DNA of 43,010 nucleotides from Tetrahymena thermophila SB210 (taxonomy: Eukaryota > Ciliophora > Oligohymenophorea > Hymenostomatida > Tetrahymenidae). The notes beneath the pieces were generated by a model, which had not been told where the DNA came from, did not search any database, and saw only the letters and a program-made list of their open reading frames with translations. The position numbers were made by a program, and so were the translations under genes. Below are positions 1 to 11,020 of this stretch, in pieces. The DNA lies in assembly GCF_000189635.1 (NCBI RefSeq), contig NW_002476496.1:1-43010 (forward strand), read 5' to 3'. Each line of letters begins with the position of its first letter. The stretch's first letter is position 1.

Positions 1-133
1 ATTTAATTCATCATTTTATTCCCAACTTTTACTTTTATTATTAATTTATTAATTTTATTATTTCATATTTTTCTTCATTTTTTCCTTCTAATTAATTATT
101 TAATGATATATATTTTTTTCAATATTTAAAAAG

Positions 134-1721
134 TGAGAATTAAATTAGTGACGAAGGTGCATCAGGCTTAGGTTCTGGTTTAGCTAAATGCATTAATCTC
201 TCAAATTTGACACTTGATCTAGAGTAAAAATAGTTTATTTGTTTTGGATTGTGATATTTTTAATTATGAAAACTAATTTAAAACAATAAAGCTCTTTTTT
301 AATTTTGCTTGCTTTTTTTTTTGTTCTTTCTTTGTTAATTTAACTCATCATTTTATTTTCAACTTTTGCTATTATTATTAATTAATTAATCTTATTATTT
401 CATATTTTTTCTTCATTTTTTCCTTCTAATTAACTATTTAATGATATTTATTTTTTTCAATATTTAAAAAGTTTCAATTAAATTGGTGCAATTGGTGCAT
501 CAGGCTTAGGTTCTGGTTTAGCTAAATGCATTAATCTCTCAAATTTGACACTTCATCTTCGGTAAAAATAGTTTATTTGTTTTGGATTGTGATATTTTTA
601 ATTATATAAGCTAATTTAAAACAATAAAGCTCTTTTTTTATTATGTTTGCTTTTTTTTATTCTTTCTTTGTTAATTTAACTCATCATTTTATTTTCAACT
701 TTTGCTTTTATTATTAATTAATTAATCTTATTATTTCATATTTTTTCTTCATTTTTTCCTTCTAATTAACTATTTAATGATATTTATTTTTTTCAATATT
801 TAAAAAGTGGCAATTAAATTGGTGACGAAGGTGCATCAGGCTTAGGTTCTGGTTTAGCTAAGTGCATTAATCTCTCAAATTTGACACTTCATCTTCGGTA
901 AAAACAGTTTATTTGTTTTGGATTGTGATATTTTTAATGATAAAACTAATTTAAAACAATAAAACTCTTTTTTAATTTTGCTTGCTTTTTTTTTTGTTCT
1001 TTCTTTGTTAATTTTACTCATCCTTTTATTTTCAACTTTTGCTTTTATTATTAATTAATTAATTAATCTTATTATTTCATATTTTTCTTCATTTTTTCCT
1101 TCTAATTAACTATTTAATGATAAATATTTTTTTCAATATTTAAAAAGTTTCAATTAAATTGGTGCAATTGGTGCATCAGGCTTAGGTTCTGGTTTAGCTA
1201 AATGCATTAATCTCTCAAATTTGACACTTCATCTTGGGTAAAAACAGTTTATTTGTTTTGGATTGTGATATTTTTAATTATAAAAACTAATTTAAAACAA
1301 TAAAGCTCTTTTTTAATTTTGCTTGCTTTTTTTTTGTTCTTTCTTTGTTAATTTAACTCATCATTTTATTTTCAACTTTTGCTTTTATTATTAATTAATT
1401 AATCTTATAATTTTATATTTTTTCTTCATTTTTTCATATTTTAAACAATAAAAATGAAAATAAAGCAAAAAAGCTCTTTGAATATATTTGATAGCTTATA
1501 TTTGATTAATTTTTTTATCTTTTTATCACTAATTTTATTTTATTTATTAATTTAAGAAATAATTTTTAATTTAAAAGTTTATTTTATTTGATATAAATTT
1601 AAAATTTACACAAATTTATTTTTATATTTTTAGAAAGTTAAATAAACCATAAAAATTGAAAGTAATAAGCAAGTGTCTTAAATCAAAAAGATTAGTTGTC
1701 TTTGAAATATTATTTGAGTGA
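134..1721 (+). CDS. LRR gene 1, 3' part (5' end outside window)
   Basis: Visible exons are 134-223, 472-561, 808-897, 1148-1237 and terminal 1634-1721. The first four are exactly 90 nt, follow an AAAAAG acceptor, precede a GTAAAA donor and begin with one nucleotide that completes a split codon (phase 2). Each encodes one 30-residue LRR of the form NQIGDEGASGLGSGLAKC followed by an INLSNLTLxL strand. The terminal exon continues in frame through a CLKSKRLVVF core to TGA at 1719-1721. TAA and TAG are read as Gln. The match to LRR proteins is by motif; by family knowledge such repeats form solenoids that bind other proteins. The ligand and cell location are unknown, and no signal peptide or membrane segment is visible in this part. 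The start and an unknown number of upstream repeats lie to the left. Confidence 0.85.
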
Positions 1722-2856
1722 TAAACAAGTGGCGAAAAAAGGATGAATAAATATAAAATATTTGAATAATATTTTATATTTTATAAAGTTTATTAACCTA
1801 AAATACTAATAGATAGATATATTTTATTATTGTTTTTCTATTATATACTGTAAATGCTCATTAATTAAGGCATTCCCTAAGTATCTTTTTTGGCAAAAAA
1901 AAAGTGCCTTATTCTAATAATATTTTTTCATGATTTAATTAATCTCCCACAAAAATTTTGATAACATACAGTAAATAAACTATCCAATCTAGATAAAGTT
2001 ATATGAAAAAATTAAAATAAAATGGAATAGAATTTATTATAAAATAATTTAATTAAACAAATAGGCAGGCAATAAATGTATGGAAGAAGAAAACAATTTC
2101 GTAATATTTTTTATTTTATTAAAAACAGATATTTGGAAAATATATTAATAATCTGAAATTGATAAAAATTTTGAGTTAAAATATTTACAAACAGTTTATA
2201 GATAGATTCTGATGTATTCATTATGAGATATTTAATAATGAAATACTGCTTCAAAAATTAGATGTAATAAATAATATTTAAGCATTTTAATGCTTCAAAA
2301 TTAATTAAGCCCTCAATTTTAAAAATAAAAATATTATTTAGAGTAACTCTATTTATTAAAAAGTTATTTATGTTGGTATTAAATGCACTTACTTATTTAG
2401 TGGATGCAATCTATACCTAAATAAAATGTGCTTACAAAAAAAAACTAATGTGATTAGAGAATAATTAGAGATATTATAAATATTCCTATAATTAACTACA
2501 GAGCTAAAACAGAAAAGTCTACTTATAAACATTATTTTTATAAAATTTAAGAACATTAATTAATTAATTAACTATTAGAATTCTTTCAAATATTGCTAAC
2601 TGCGCATCTCTAATTCCTATTATATTTTTAAGTTATTGTTTTAAATACAAATATTAAGATTAAATAATGAATGTTAATTAATTTGTATGTGATATTTCTT
2701 CATTTAACCAAATTTATAAATTAATATTTGATAATTAATTAATTAATTATTATATTTTATTTGTTCGTTTTACCCATCTATAATTAATTAATTAATTAAT
2801 TAAATTCCATAAATTTCTGCTATTCAATATTTTTGAAAAAATAAATAAATAAATAA
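1722..2856. other. Intergenic region between LRR genes 1 and 2
   Basis: No coding frame is supported here. The first 130 bases resemble the sequence after the stop of genes 2 and 5, so they are probably a conserved 3' UTR and flank. From about 2186 to 2856 the sequence closely matches 39940-40569, the flank upstream of the LRR gene at the right end, so this stretch probably carries the promoter. TTAATTAA-type runs are frequent near 2560-2580, 2735-2750 and 2790-2805. Confidence 0.6.
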
Positions 2857-5800
2857 ATGATATAATAGATTAAATATTATTAAGAACTCGAAGATGTAAT
2901 TATTAATTTTTTTATTAATATCCTTTAAATTTATTTTAATTAATAAAAAAAGTTTTTAAGCTCTTCACTTTCATCTCATTAGGTTCTCCATATTGATCTA
3001 AATATTGATCTAAAGTATATTTTATTTATAAATATTATTTTTATTATGATTAACATTTTTTATAAATTTAACTTTTAATTTATTAAAATAAATAATTTTT
3101 ATTATAGAAATTATCACCATTATTCATTGATTTTTATTAAAACAAAGATTTTTTAGCTATTTTAACTTAATTTTCTATTCAATTTTTAATTATTTATTTA
3201 TTATTCATTTTTATTATTTATTTTTTTCTTCTTCATTTTTTGCTATTAAAATTTCCCCTTAATAAAAGCAATTTATTAGTTTTGGATTGTAATATTTTTA
3301 ATTATTTAAGTTAATTTAAAACATTAAAGCTCTTTTAACTTATTTGATTTATTTTCCTTTTTCTTTTTATTTTCATTCTTTGTTAATTAACTAGAGTGAA
3401 ATGCATATTTAATTTACAAAAGGTAAAATGTAATATATCTTAATAACATAATAAATAAAGCTAAATTAGCTTTAAATAACTTTATTTTTGAGTTTTTAGA
3501 AAGCTTTAAATTCACAAAATGTAAAATTTGAAATAATGTATATCCTACATTCTATCAACATATCATTTTTTTGAAAAAAAAATCAGATTTAAAATTTAAA
3601 ATCCCATCTATTATTTCATATTTTTTCTTCGTTTTTTTGTTCTAATTAACTATTTAATGATATATATTTTTTTCAATATTTAAAAAGTTACAATTATATT
3701 AATGACGAAGGTGCATCAGGCTTAGGTTCTGGTTTAGCTAAGTGCATTAATCTCTCAAATTTGACACTTGATCTTCGGTAAAAACAATTTATTTGTTTTA
3801 GATTGTGATATTTTTAATGATAAAAACTAATTTAAAACAATAAAGCTCTTTTTTAATTTTGCTTGCTTTTTTTTTGTTCTTTCTTTGTTGATTTTACTCA
3901 TCCTTTTATTTTCAACTTTTACTTTTATTATTAATTAATTAATTAATCTTATTATTTCATATTTTTTCTTCATTTTTTCCTTCTAAATAACTATTTAATG
4001 ATATATTTTTTATTCAATAATTAAAAAGTGAGAATTAAATTGGTAAAGAAGGTGCATCAGGCTTAGGTTCTGGTTTAGCTAAGTGCATTAATCTCTCAAA
4101 TTTGACACTTGATCTTCGGTAAAAACAATTTATTTGTTTTAGATTGTGATATTTTTAATGATAAAAACTAATTTAAAACAATAAAGCTCTTTTTTAATTT
4201 TGCTTGCTTTTTTTTTGTTCTTTCTTTGTTGATTTTACTCATCCTTTTATTTTCAACTTTTACTTTTATTATTAATTAATTAATCTTATTATTTCATATT
4301 TTTTCTTCATTTTTTCCTTCTAAATAACTATTTAATGATATATTTTTTATTCAATAATTAAAAAGTGATAATTAAATTGGTAAAGAAGGTGCATCAGGCT
4401 TAGGTTCTGGTTTAGCTAAATGCATTAATCTCTCAAATTTGACACTTGATCTTTAGTAAAAATAGTTTATTTGTTTTGGATTGTGATATTTTTAATTATA
4501 AAAACTAATTTAAAACAATAAAGCTCTTTTTTAATTTTGCTTGCTTTTTTTTTGTTCTTTCTTTGTTAATTTTACTCATCCTTTTATTTTCAACTTTAGC
4601 ATTTATTATTAATTAATTAATCTTATTATTTCATATTTTTCTTCATTTTTTCATTCTAATTAATTATTTAATGATATATATTTTTTTCAATATTTAAAAA
4701 GAAGCAATTAAATTGGTGACGAAGGTGCATCAGGCTTAGGTTCTGGTTTAGCTAAATGCATTAATCTCTCAAATTTGACACTTCATCTTAGGTAAAAACA
4801 GTTTATTTGTTTTGGATTGTGATATTTTTAATGATAAAACTAATTTAAAACAATAAAGCTCTTTTTTAATTTTGCTTGCTTTTTTTTTGTTCTTTCTTTG
4901 TTAATTTAAATTATCCTTTTATTTTCAACTTTTGCTTTGATTATTAATTAATTAATCTTATTATTTCATATTTTTCTTCATTTTTTCCTTCTAATTAACT
5001 ATTTAATAATATATATTTTTTTCAATATTTAAAAAGTAACAATTATATTGGTGACGAAGGTGCATCAGGCTTAGTTTCTGGTTTAGCTAAGTGCATTAAT
5101 CTCTCAAATTTGACACTTGATCTTTGGTAAAAACAGTTTATTTGTTTTGGATTGTGAAATTTTTAATGATAAAAACTAATTTAAAACAATAAAGCTCTTT
5201 TTTTATTTTGCTTGCTTTTTTTTTCTTTCTTTCTTTGTACTATTTAATCATGTATTTTTTCTTCAATATTTAAAAAGTTACAATTTAATTGGTGATGAAG
5301 GTGCATCAGGCTTAGGTTCTGGTTTAGCTAAATGCATTAATCTCTCAAATTTGACACTTAATCTTGTGTAAAAACAGTTTATTTGTTTTTGATTGTGATA
5401 TTTTTAATTATAAAAACTAATTTAAAACAATAAAGCTCTTTTTTTATTTTGCTTACTTTTTTTTTTTGTTCTTTCTTTGTACTATTTAATGATATATTTT
5501 TTATTCTATATTTAAAAAGTAACAATTATATTGGTGACGAAGGTGCATCAGGCTTAGGTTCTGATTTAGCTAAATGCATTAATCTCTCAAATTTGACACT
5601 TATTCTTCTGTAAAAACAGTTTATTTTGTTTTGGATTGTGATATTTTTAATTATAAAAACTAATTTAAAACAATAAAGCTCTTTTTTCTTTTTATTGTGC
5701 TTGCTTTTTTTTTGTTCTTTCTTTGTTAATTTAACTCTTCACTTTTTTTTCAACTTTTACTTTTAATATTAATTAATCTTGTTATTTCATATTTTTTGTT

Positions 5801-6246
5801 CATTTTTTCCTTCTAATTAACTATTTAATCATGTATTTTTTCTTCAATATTTAAAAAGTGATAATTAAATTGGTGACGAAGGTACATCAGACTTATGTTC
5901 TGGTTTAGCTAAATGCATTAATCTCTTAAATTTGACACTTGATCTTCTGTAAAAACAGTTTATTTGTTTTGGATTGTGATATTTTTAATTATAAAAACTA
6001 ATTTAAAACAATAAAGCTCCTTGAAATGATTTGACAGCTTTTATTTGATTTTTTTTAATCTTTTTTATTCCACTAACTTTATTTTATTTATTTATAAAAA
6101 GAAATAATTTTTATTTTATAATTTTATTTTATTTAATATTTCATTAAAATTTACAAATTTATTAAAAAAGTTAAAACAAAACGAATAAATCATTAAGCAA
6201 GTGTCTTAAATCAAAAAGATTAGTTGTCTTTTAAATAAATTGTTGA
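2857..6246 (+). CDS. LRR gene 2, complete (11 exons, 298 residues)
   Basis: Exons are 2857-2895, 2953-3014, 3688-3777, 4029-4118, 4366-4455, 4702-4791, 5037-5126, 5278-5367, 5520-5609, 5859-5948 and 6171-6246. They sum to 897 nt (299 codons including TGA at 6244-6246) with no internal TGA. Exon 1 encodes MIQQIKYYQELED; the same short ATG exon is found in four other genes here, which decides the start. Exon 2 encodes a strand ending SHQVLHIDLN and leads into eight 90-nt LRR exons. The last exon encodes the CLKSKRLVVF tail. All introns from the second onward are phase 2, so any 90-nt exon can be gained or lost without a frameshift. The protein is almost entirely LRR with no visible signal peptide. 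By family it is likely a protein-binding solenoid; the partner is unknown. Gene 1 lies just upstream in the same direction. Confidence 0.88.
3241..3300 (+). pseudogene. Remnant of an LRR exon unit in intron 2 of gene 2
   Basis: Sequence like the 5' part of the array introns (a TTTTGGATTGT-type stretch) occurs at about 3275-3310. The exon that should precede it is reduced to a few bases, and the GT donor is lost (AATAAAAGC where GGTAAAAAC is expected). Position 15640-15720 in gene 5 carries an equivalent dead unit. I read this as an eroded first LRR cassette inside an otherwise 673-bp intron. Confidence 0.45.
3390..3610. repeat. Intronic block shared with 41050-41290
   Basis: About 220 bp of intron 2 of gene 2, starting near AACTAGAGTGAAATG, recurs at 41050-41290 in intron 2 of the right-end gene with few changes. 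It is part of the larger direct duplication of 2186-3610 and 39940-41290. No coding frame is conserved in it. Confidence 0.75.
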
Positions 6247-6984
6247 TGATAAACAAGTGGTAAAAAAGTATGAATAAATATTAAATAAATGTTTTAATAA
6301 TTGAATATTAATTATATGTTTTATTTTTTAATATTTTTAAAAAGTTTTTTTACCTAAAAATAGATTTTATTATTGTTTTTATATTTAATAATATCATATT
6401 TTTATAATTTAATAAATAGCTTATAAATAATAAAAAAATGATCAAATCATTTTATATTTTTAGTATTATATTTTAAATAATTTACTCTTAAAAATATTAA
6501 AATTTATTTGATTTTAATTTACTTTTTATAATATTTTATTTATCATATGCACTTTTTTAAAGATTATAAAAAATATCAAAATTCTAAAAATAACATAAAC
6601 TGTATTTTCTTTTAACCACTAATTTTTTAAACGAATTATTTATTATACATCACTAAAACATATAAAGAGTTTCTTGTTTTTATTTTTTTACTGTATGTAT
6701 TTTTAAATTCATTTTCTACATTTCTTTGATTTTAAACAATACAAATTATTATCATTTTTTGCATTTTCTTTGATTTTAAATATGTTAATTTATACAAATG
6801 ATAATTATTTTTACTTTACGATTGATTAATGCAAAATGTACTTGTTTTTACTTTATGATTGAAAAACAATATTTAAATGTCAGATTAAAGAATTTATTGT
6901 ATTGAATGCGAGATAAATATTATAAAAGTTACTAATGTTATAATATTAATATTATATTATTTGTCTTTTTTTACCACTTTTTTA
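6247..6984. other. Convergent 3' flanks of LRR genes 2 and 3
   Basis: Genes 2 (+) and 3 (-) end towards each other across about 740 bp. The first part resembles the 3' flank of gene 1. The last 90 bases (from about 6885) resemble the matching flank of gene 4 at about 10920-11020. Between them lies a foreign repeat at about 6481-6890. No gene is supported. Confidence 0.6.
6481..6890 (-). repeat. Inverted copy of the 26510-26940 repeat block
   Basis: Read on the minus strand, this stretch matches about 26510-26940 over most of its length, including the iterated motif with TTTAAAATCAAAG and the CATATGATAAATAAAAT region. The copy here carries only the flank that lies between the 222-residue gene and the pseudogene in the other locus. 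No coding sequence accompanies it, so it is probably a solo remnant of a mobile or dispersed unit. Confidence 0.7.
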
Positions 6985-9900
6985 TCACCTATAATATATT
7001 TTAAAGATAACTAATCTTTTTGATTTAAGACACTTGCTTTTTACTTTCAAATATTATGATTCATCGGTTGTGGTTGAGCTTTTAGTTTAAATAATAAAAA
7101 AATAAAAAGAATAAAATTTATAAATTAAAGAATAAATTAATAAAAAAGACAAAGAAAATAAATCAAATTAAAAGCCAATAAATTAATTAATCTGTCATAT
7201 TATTTTAAACTAATTTTATGTTAAAAAATAACATAAATAATCCAAAGTAAATAGACTGTTTTTACAAAAGAAAAAGTATCAAATTTTAGAGATTAGTGCA
7301 TTTTTCTAAACCAATACCTAAGCCTAATTATCCTTCATATCCAATTTAATTGTCACTTTTTAAATATTGAAGAAGAAATAAATATAATTAATTAGCTATT
7401 TAAATGGATAAAATGATGAAAAAAAAGGAAATAATAAAAATAAATCAATTAATAATAAAATCAAAAGTTGAAAAAACAAAAATTAGTAAATTAACAAATA
7501 AAGAAGAAAAAAAAATACAATCAAAATAAAAAATAATTAATTAATTAATTAAAAGCTAATAAATAAATTTTTTAGCTATATTTTTTTAATTCATTTTTAT
7601 ATTAAAAATATAACAATCAAAAAGGAATAACTGTTTTTACAGAATATAAAGCTTCAAATATAAGAGATTAGTGCGTTTTGATAAAGCAAAACCTAAATCT
7701 GATGCACCTTTATCATTAATTTAATTGGAACTTTTTAAATATTGAAAAAAAATATAATTAATTAATCAGTTAGAAGGAAAAAATGATTAAAAAACATTAG
7801 TTAATTAACAAAGAAAGAAAAAACAAAGAAAGCAGAATAAAAAAGACAATAAATATAAATCAATTAAAAGCCTAATAAATAAATAAATAAAAGTCATATT
7901 GTTTTAAATTCTTTTTATAGTGTCACAATCCTAGACAAATAAACTCGTTTTACTATAGATCAAGTGTTAAACTTGAAAGATTAGTGCACTTTGCTAAACC
8001 GGAGCCTAAGCCTGATGTACCTTCGTCACCAATTTAATTCTAACTTTTTAAATATTGAAAAAAAAAATATAATTGATTTGTTAATTAGTGGAAAATAAGA
8101 AGAAGAAATAATTATAAATGAATAAATCAATTAATAATTAAAGCAAAAGTTGAAAATGATAAAAAATTAATTAAATTAAGAAAAATAGAAAGAAAAACAC
8201 AAGCAGAATAAAAAATAAAAATAAATCAAATAAGAAGTTAAAAATAAATTATTGAAGAGTTAGTTGTTTTGTTTTAAATTATCACTATCAAAGCAAACAA
8301 ACAAACAAACTTTTTTTACCTAAGATTAAGTGTTAAATTTGAGAGGCTAGAGCACTATGCTAAACCAGAACCTAAGCCTGATGCACCAACTGCATCAATT
8401 TTATTTTTACTGTTTAAATATTGAAGAAAAAATATAATTAATAAGTTATTTAGAAAGAAAAAATATGAAATGATAAAAATTAATCATACATAAGTGAAAA
8501 AGTTGAAAATGAATAAATGAGTTATATTAACAAAAATAAACAAAATAAAAATGAAAAATAAAGTTTTCGAGCCAATAAGTGACACTTATCATTTTTTTTT
8601 AGATCAATAAATTAAGACTTTTATTCAATAATAAATAGATAGTTCATCTTATAGAGAATTATTTACTCTATCATAATATAATTAAAATATTATGTAAAAT
8701 TAAAAGTATATATGATATAATTAAATTTATCAGCAAAGGAATATCACATTAATTAAAAAGTAAAATATCAAAGTAGCATCAGAAAATAGTGGTCAGAGCT
8801 TATATTAGAAGACTACTAGAATTACATATATTCTTGACAGTAATGATGTTTTCTAATCATTTAATAAAAGTGAAAAAAGGGATTGTTGAATTTATTATTG
8901 ATTGTATTTTATCTATTAATTAAATATGATTATTTATTACTGTAAATTAAATAAAAAGCTAATAAATAAATTATTAAAAGATAGATCTATATTATTTTAA
9001 ATTCATTTTTAAATTAAAAAATTTCACAATCGAAAACAAATAAACTTTTTTGCCTAAGATTAAGTGTCAAATTTGAGAGATTCGAGCACTTTCCTAAATC
9101 AGAACCTAAGCTTGAAGCACCAGCTGCACCAATTTTATTTTAACTGTTTAAATATTGAAGAAAAAATATAATAAAATAGTTAGTTAGTATGAAGAAAAAA
9201 ATGAAGGAAAAATTTTTTAAATTCTTTATATATTAAAAAATATCACAATCTAAAATTAATAAACTGTTTATACTAGAGATGAAGTGCCAGATTTGAAAGA
9301 TTAGTGCACTTTGCTAAACCAGAACTTAAATCTGATGTACCTTTATCGCCAATTTAATTTTACCTTTTTAAATATTTAAGAAAAAATATTATTAATTATT
9401 TATAAGCAAAAAATGAAGAAAAAAATATGAAATAATAAAAATTAATTAATTGATATAAATAATAAAAGTTTAAAATAAAAAATGAGTTAAATTAACAAAG
9501 AAAGAAGAAAAAAATAAAACTGAATAAAAATGAAAAAAAAAAATGTATCAATTAAAAAGTTAATAAATAAATTATATAAGTTAATTTATTTAAAATTATT
9601 ATTTATTTCAAATAATTTCACAATTTAAAAATAAACTGTTTTTACTCAAGATTAAGTGTCAAATTTGCGAGATTAGTGCATTTTGCCAAAGCAGAACTTA
9701 AGACTGATGCACCTTCATCATCTATTTTGGTACTTTTGTTTTTTGTTTTGCCACAAATTTCTTTGAAAATGCGAAGAAATTCATTTAGTCTGATACTTTT
9801 TATATTTTTTGCCAAAAAAAAGACTTTTAGAAAAAAGTAATTTAAGCTTCAAAAATGAATAAAGCAATAAATCAATAATTAACAAAATAAATAAGTTTAT

Positions 9901-10410
9901 AAATTAAATATTTTTGTTTAATTTTAAGAAATATTTCTAAGTGTATAAATAAATAAATACATGTAATTATGTGTGACTATATTGTTATTATCATCATCAA
10001 TTTTTTTGTCACTTTTTAAATATTGAAGAAAAAAATATATTTAATTAGTTAGTTAGAAGTAAAAAATGCAGGAAAATTAATAAGAAGTGAATTAATTAAT
10101 TAGTAATTAAATCTAAAATTGTAAATGAAAATTAAAATAAAATAAAATAATTAAATAAATAAAAATGAATGAAAATAAATAAGAATTTCTGTTTGAAAAA
10201 ATATTTTAAATAACTTAAAAACTAAATAAGCATGAATAATAATATTAATAAATTAAATATACCTGCTCAGATTAATATGGAGAACCTAATGAGATTTAAG
10301 TGAAGAGCTTATAAACTTTTTTCATTATTAAAAATAAATTTATAATATAAATATAAAGATAAACAAAATACTTTTTCTATATTGTAGAAATGTTATTCCT
10401 TTTACATCAT
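6985..10410 (-). CDS. LRR gene 3, complete (11 exons, 308 residues)
   Basis: Exons in reading order on the minus strand: 10410-10372, 10315-10263, 10011-9961, 9795-9646, 9363-9274, 9143-9054, 8409-8320, 8043-7954, 7730-7641, 7355-7266, 7078-6985. They total 927 nt with no internal TGA. Exon 1 encodes MMQKEQHFYNIEK and exon 2 ends SHQVLHINLS. Exons 3 and 4 (51 and 150 nt) carry a charged non-LRR stretch (INEFLRIF-like, KTKNK) that fuses to a truncated LRR. Six 90-nt LRR exons follow, then the CLKSKRLVIF tail and TGA at 6987-6985. All introns after the first are phase 2. The donor after the 9143-9054 exon is GC rather than GT. The repeats are more diverged than in genes 1 and 2. Exon for exon it matches gene 4, its tandem neighbour upstream in the same orientation. 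Confidence 0.85.
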
Positions 10411-11020
10411 TTATTTTTTTTATCAAAAATATTGAAAACCTCTTTGGAAATTTAATTAATTAATTAATAATCAGTATATTAAAAAGTAATTTACTTTTAT
10501 TTGAAATTAATTTGATTAAAACCAACAAATAAATTTTTATATAGGGGTAGAAATTGATTCTTTGACAAAAAGAAAATTTTTTAACGGCAACAGACTCACA
10601 ATTAATTTTAAACTAATAAATTTAATTAAAATAATTAAAAAATAATATTATTATTTATATAAATTTGAAAGATAAAAAATAAATTCTTTATATTGGTTAA
10701 TCAAAAAATATTGATTGAATAAAGATTAAATTAGTATAAATAATATGTATATGATATTATTAAAAATTATTAATAAATAGAAATATGTATTGCATATCAT
10801 AAATTAACAATTTAACAATTAAAAATTTAAATTTAAAAAAATAAAAAATAAATAAAAAAGAAATTAATAAAATAGAATAAGAAACAATTTTAATTACATT
10901 TACCATAATTTAATTTTTATAACACAAATTAAAGAATTTATTGTAGTGAATGCGATAAATATAAAATAAGTTATTAATGTTATAATATTATATTATTGGC
11001 CTTTTTTTGCCACTTTTTTA
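10411..11020. other. Spacer between tandem LRR genes 4 and 3
   Basis: This holds the 5' flank of gene 3 (10411 to about 10520, with a homologous stretch upstream of gene 4 at about 14660-14790) and the 3' flank of gene 4 (about 10920-11020, similar to about 6890-6984). The middle is AT-rich without a supported frame. Confidence 0.55.

Noticed and set aside
2667..2950. Longer first exon for gene 2 from ATG at 2667
   Set aside because: The frame is open only through AT-rich low complexity and is broken by an early TGA in the paralogue at 40396. The short ATG exon at 2857 is conserved in five genes.
1..6000. Regular repeat array as CRISPR
   Set aside because: The period of 240-350 bp, coding content, intron borders and eukaryotic code exclude CRISPR.
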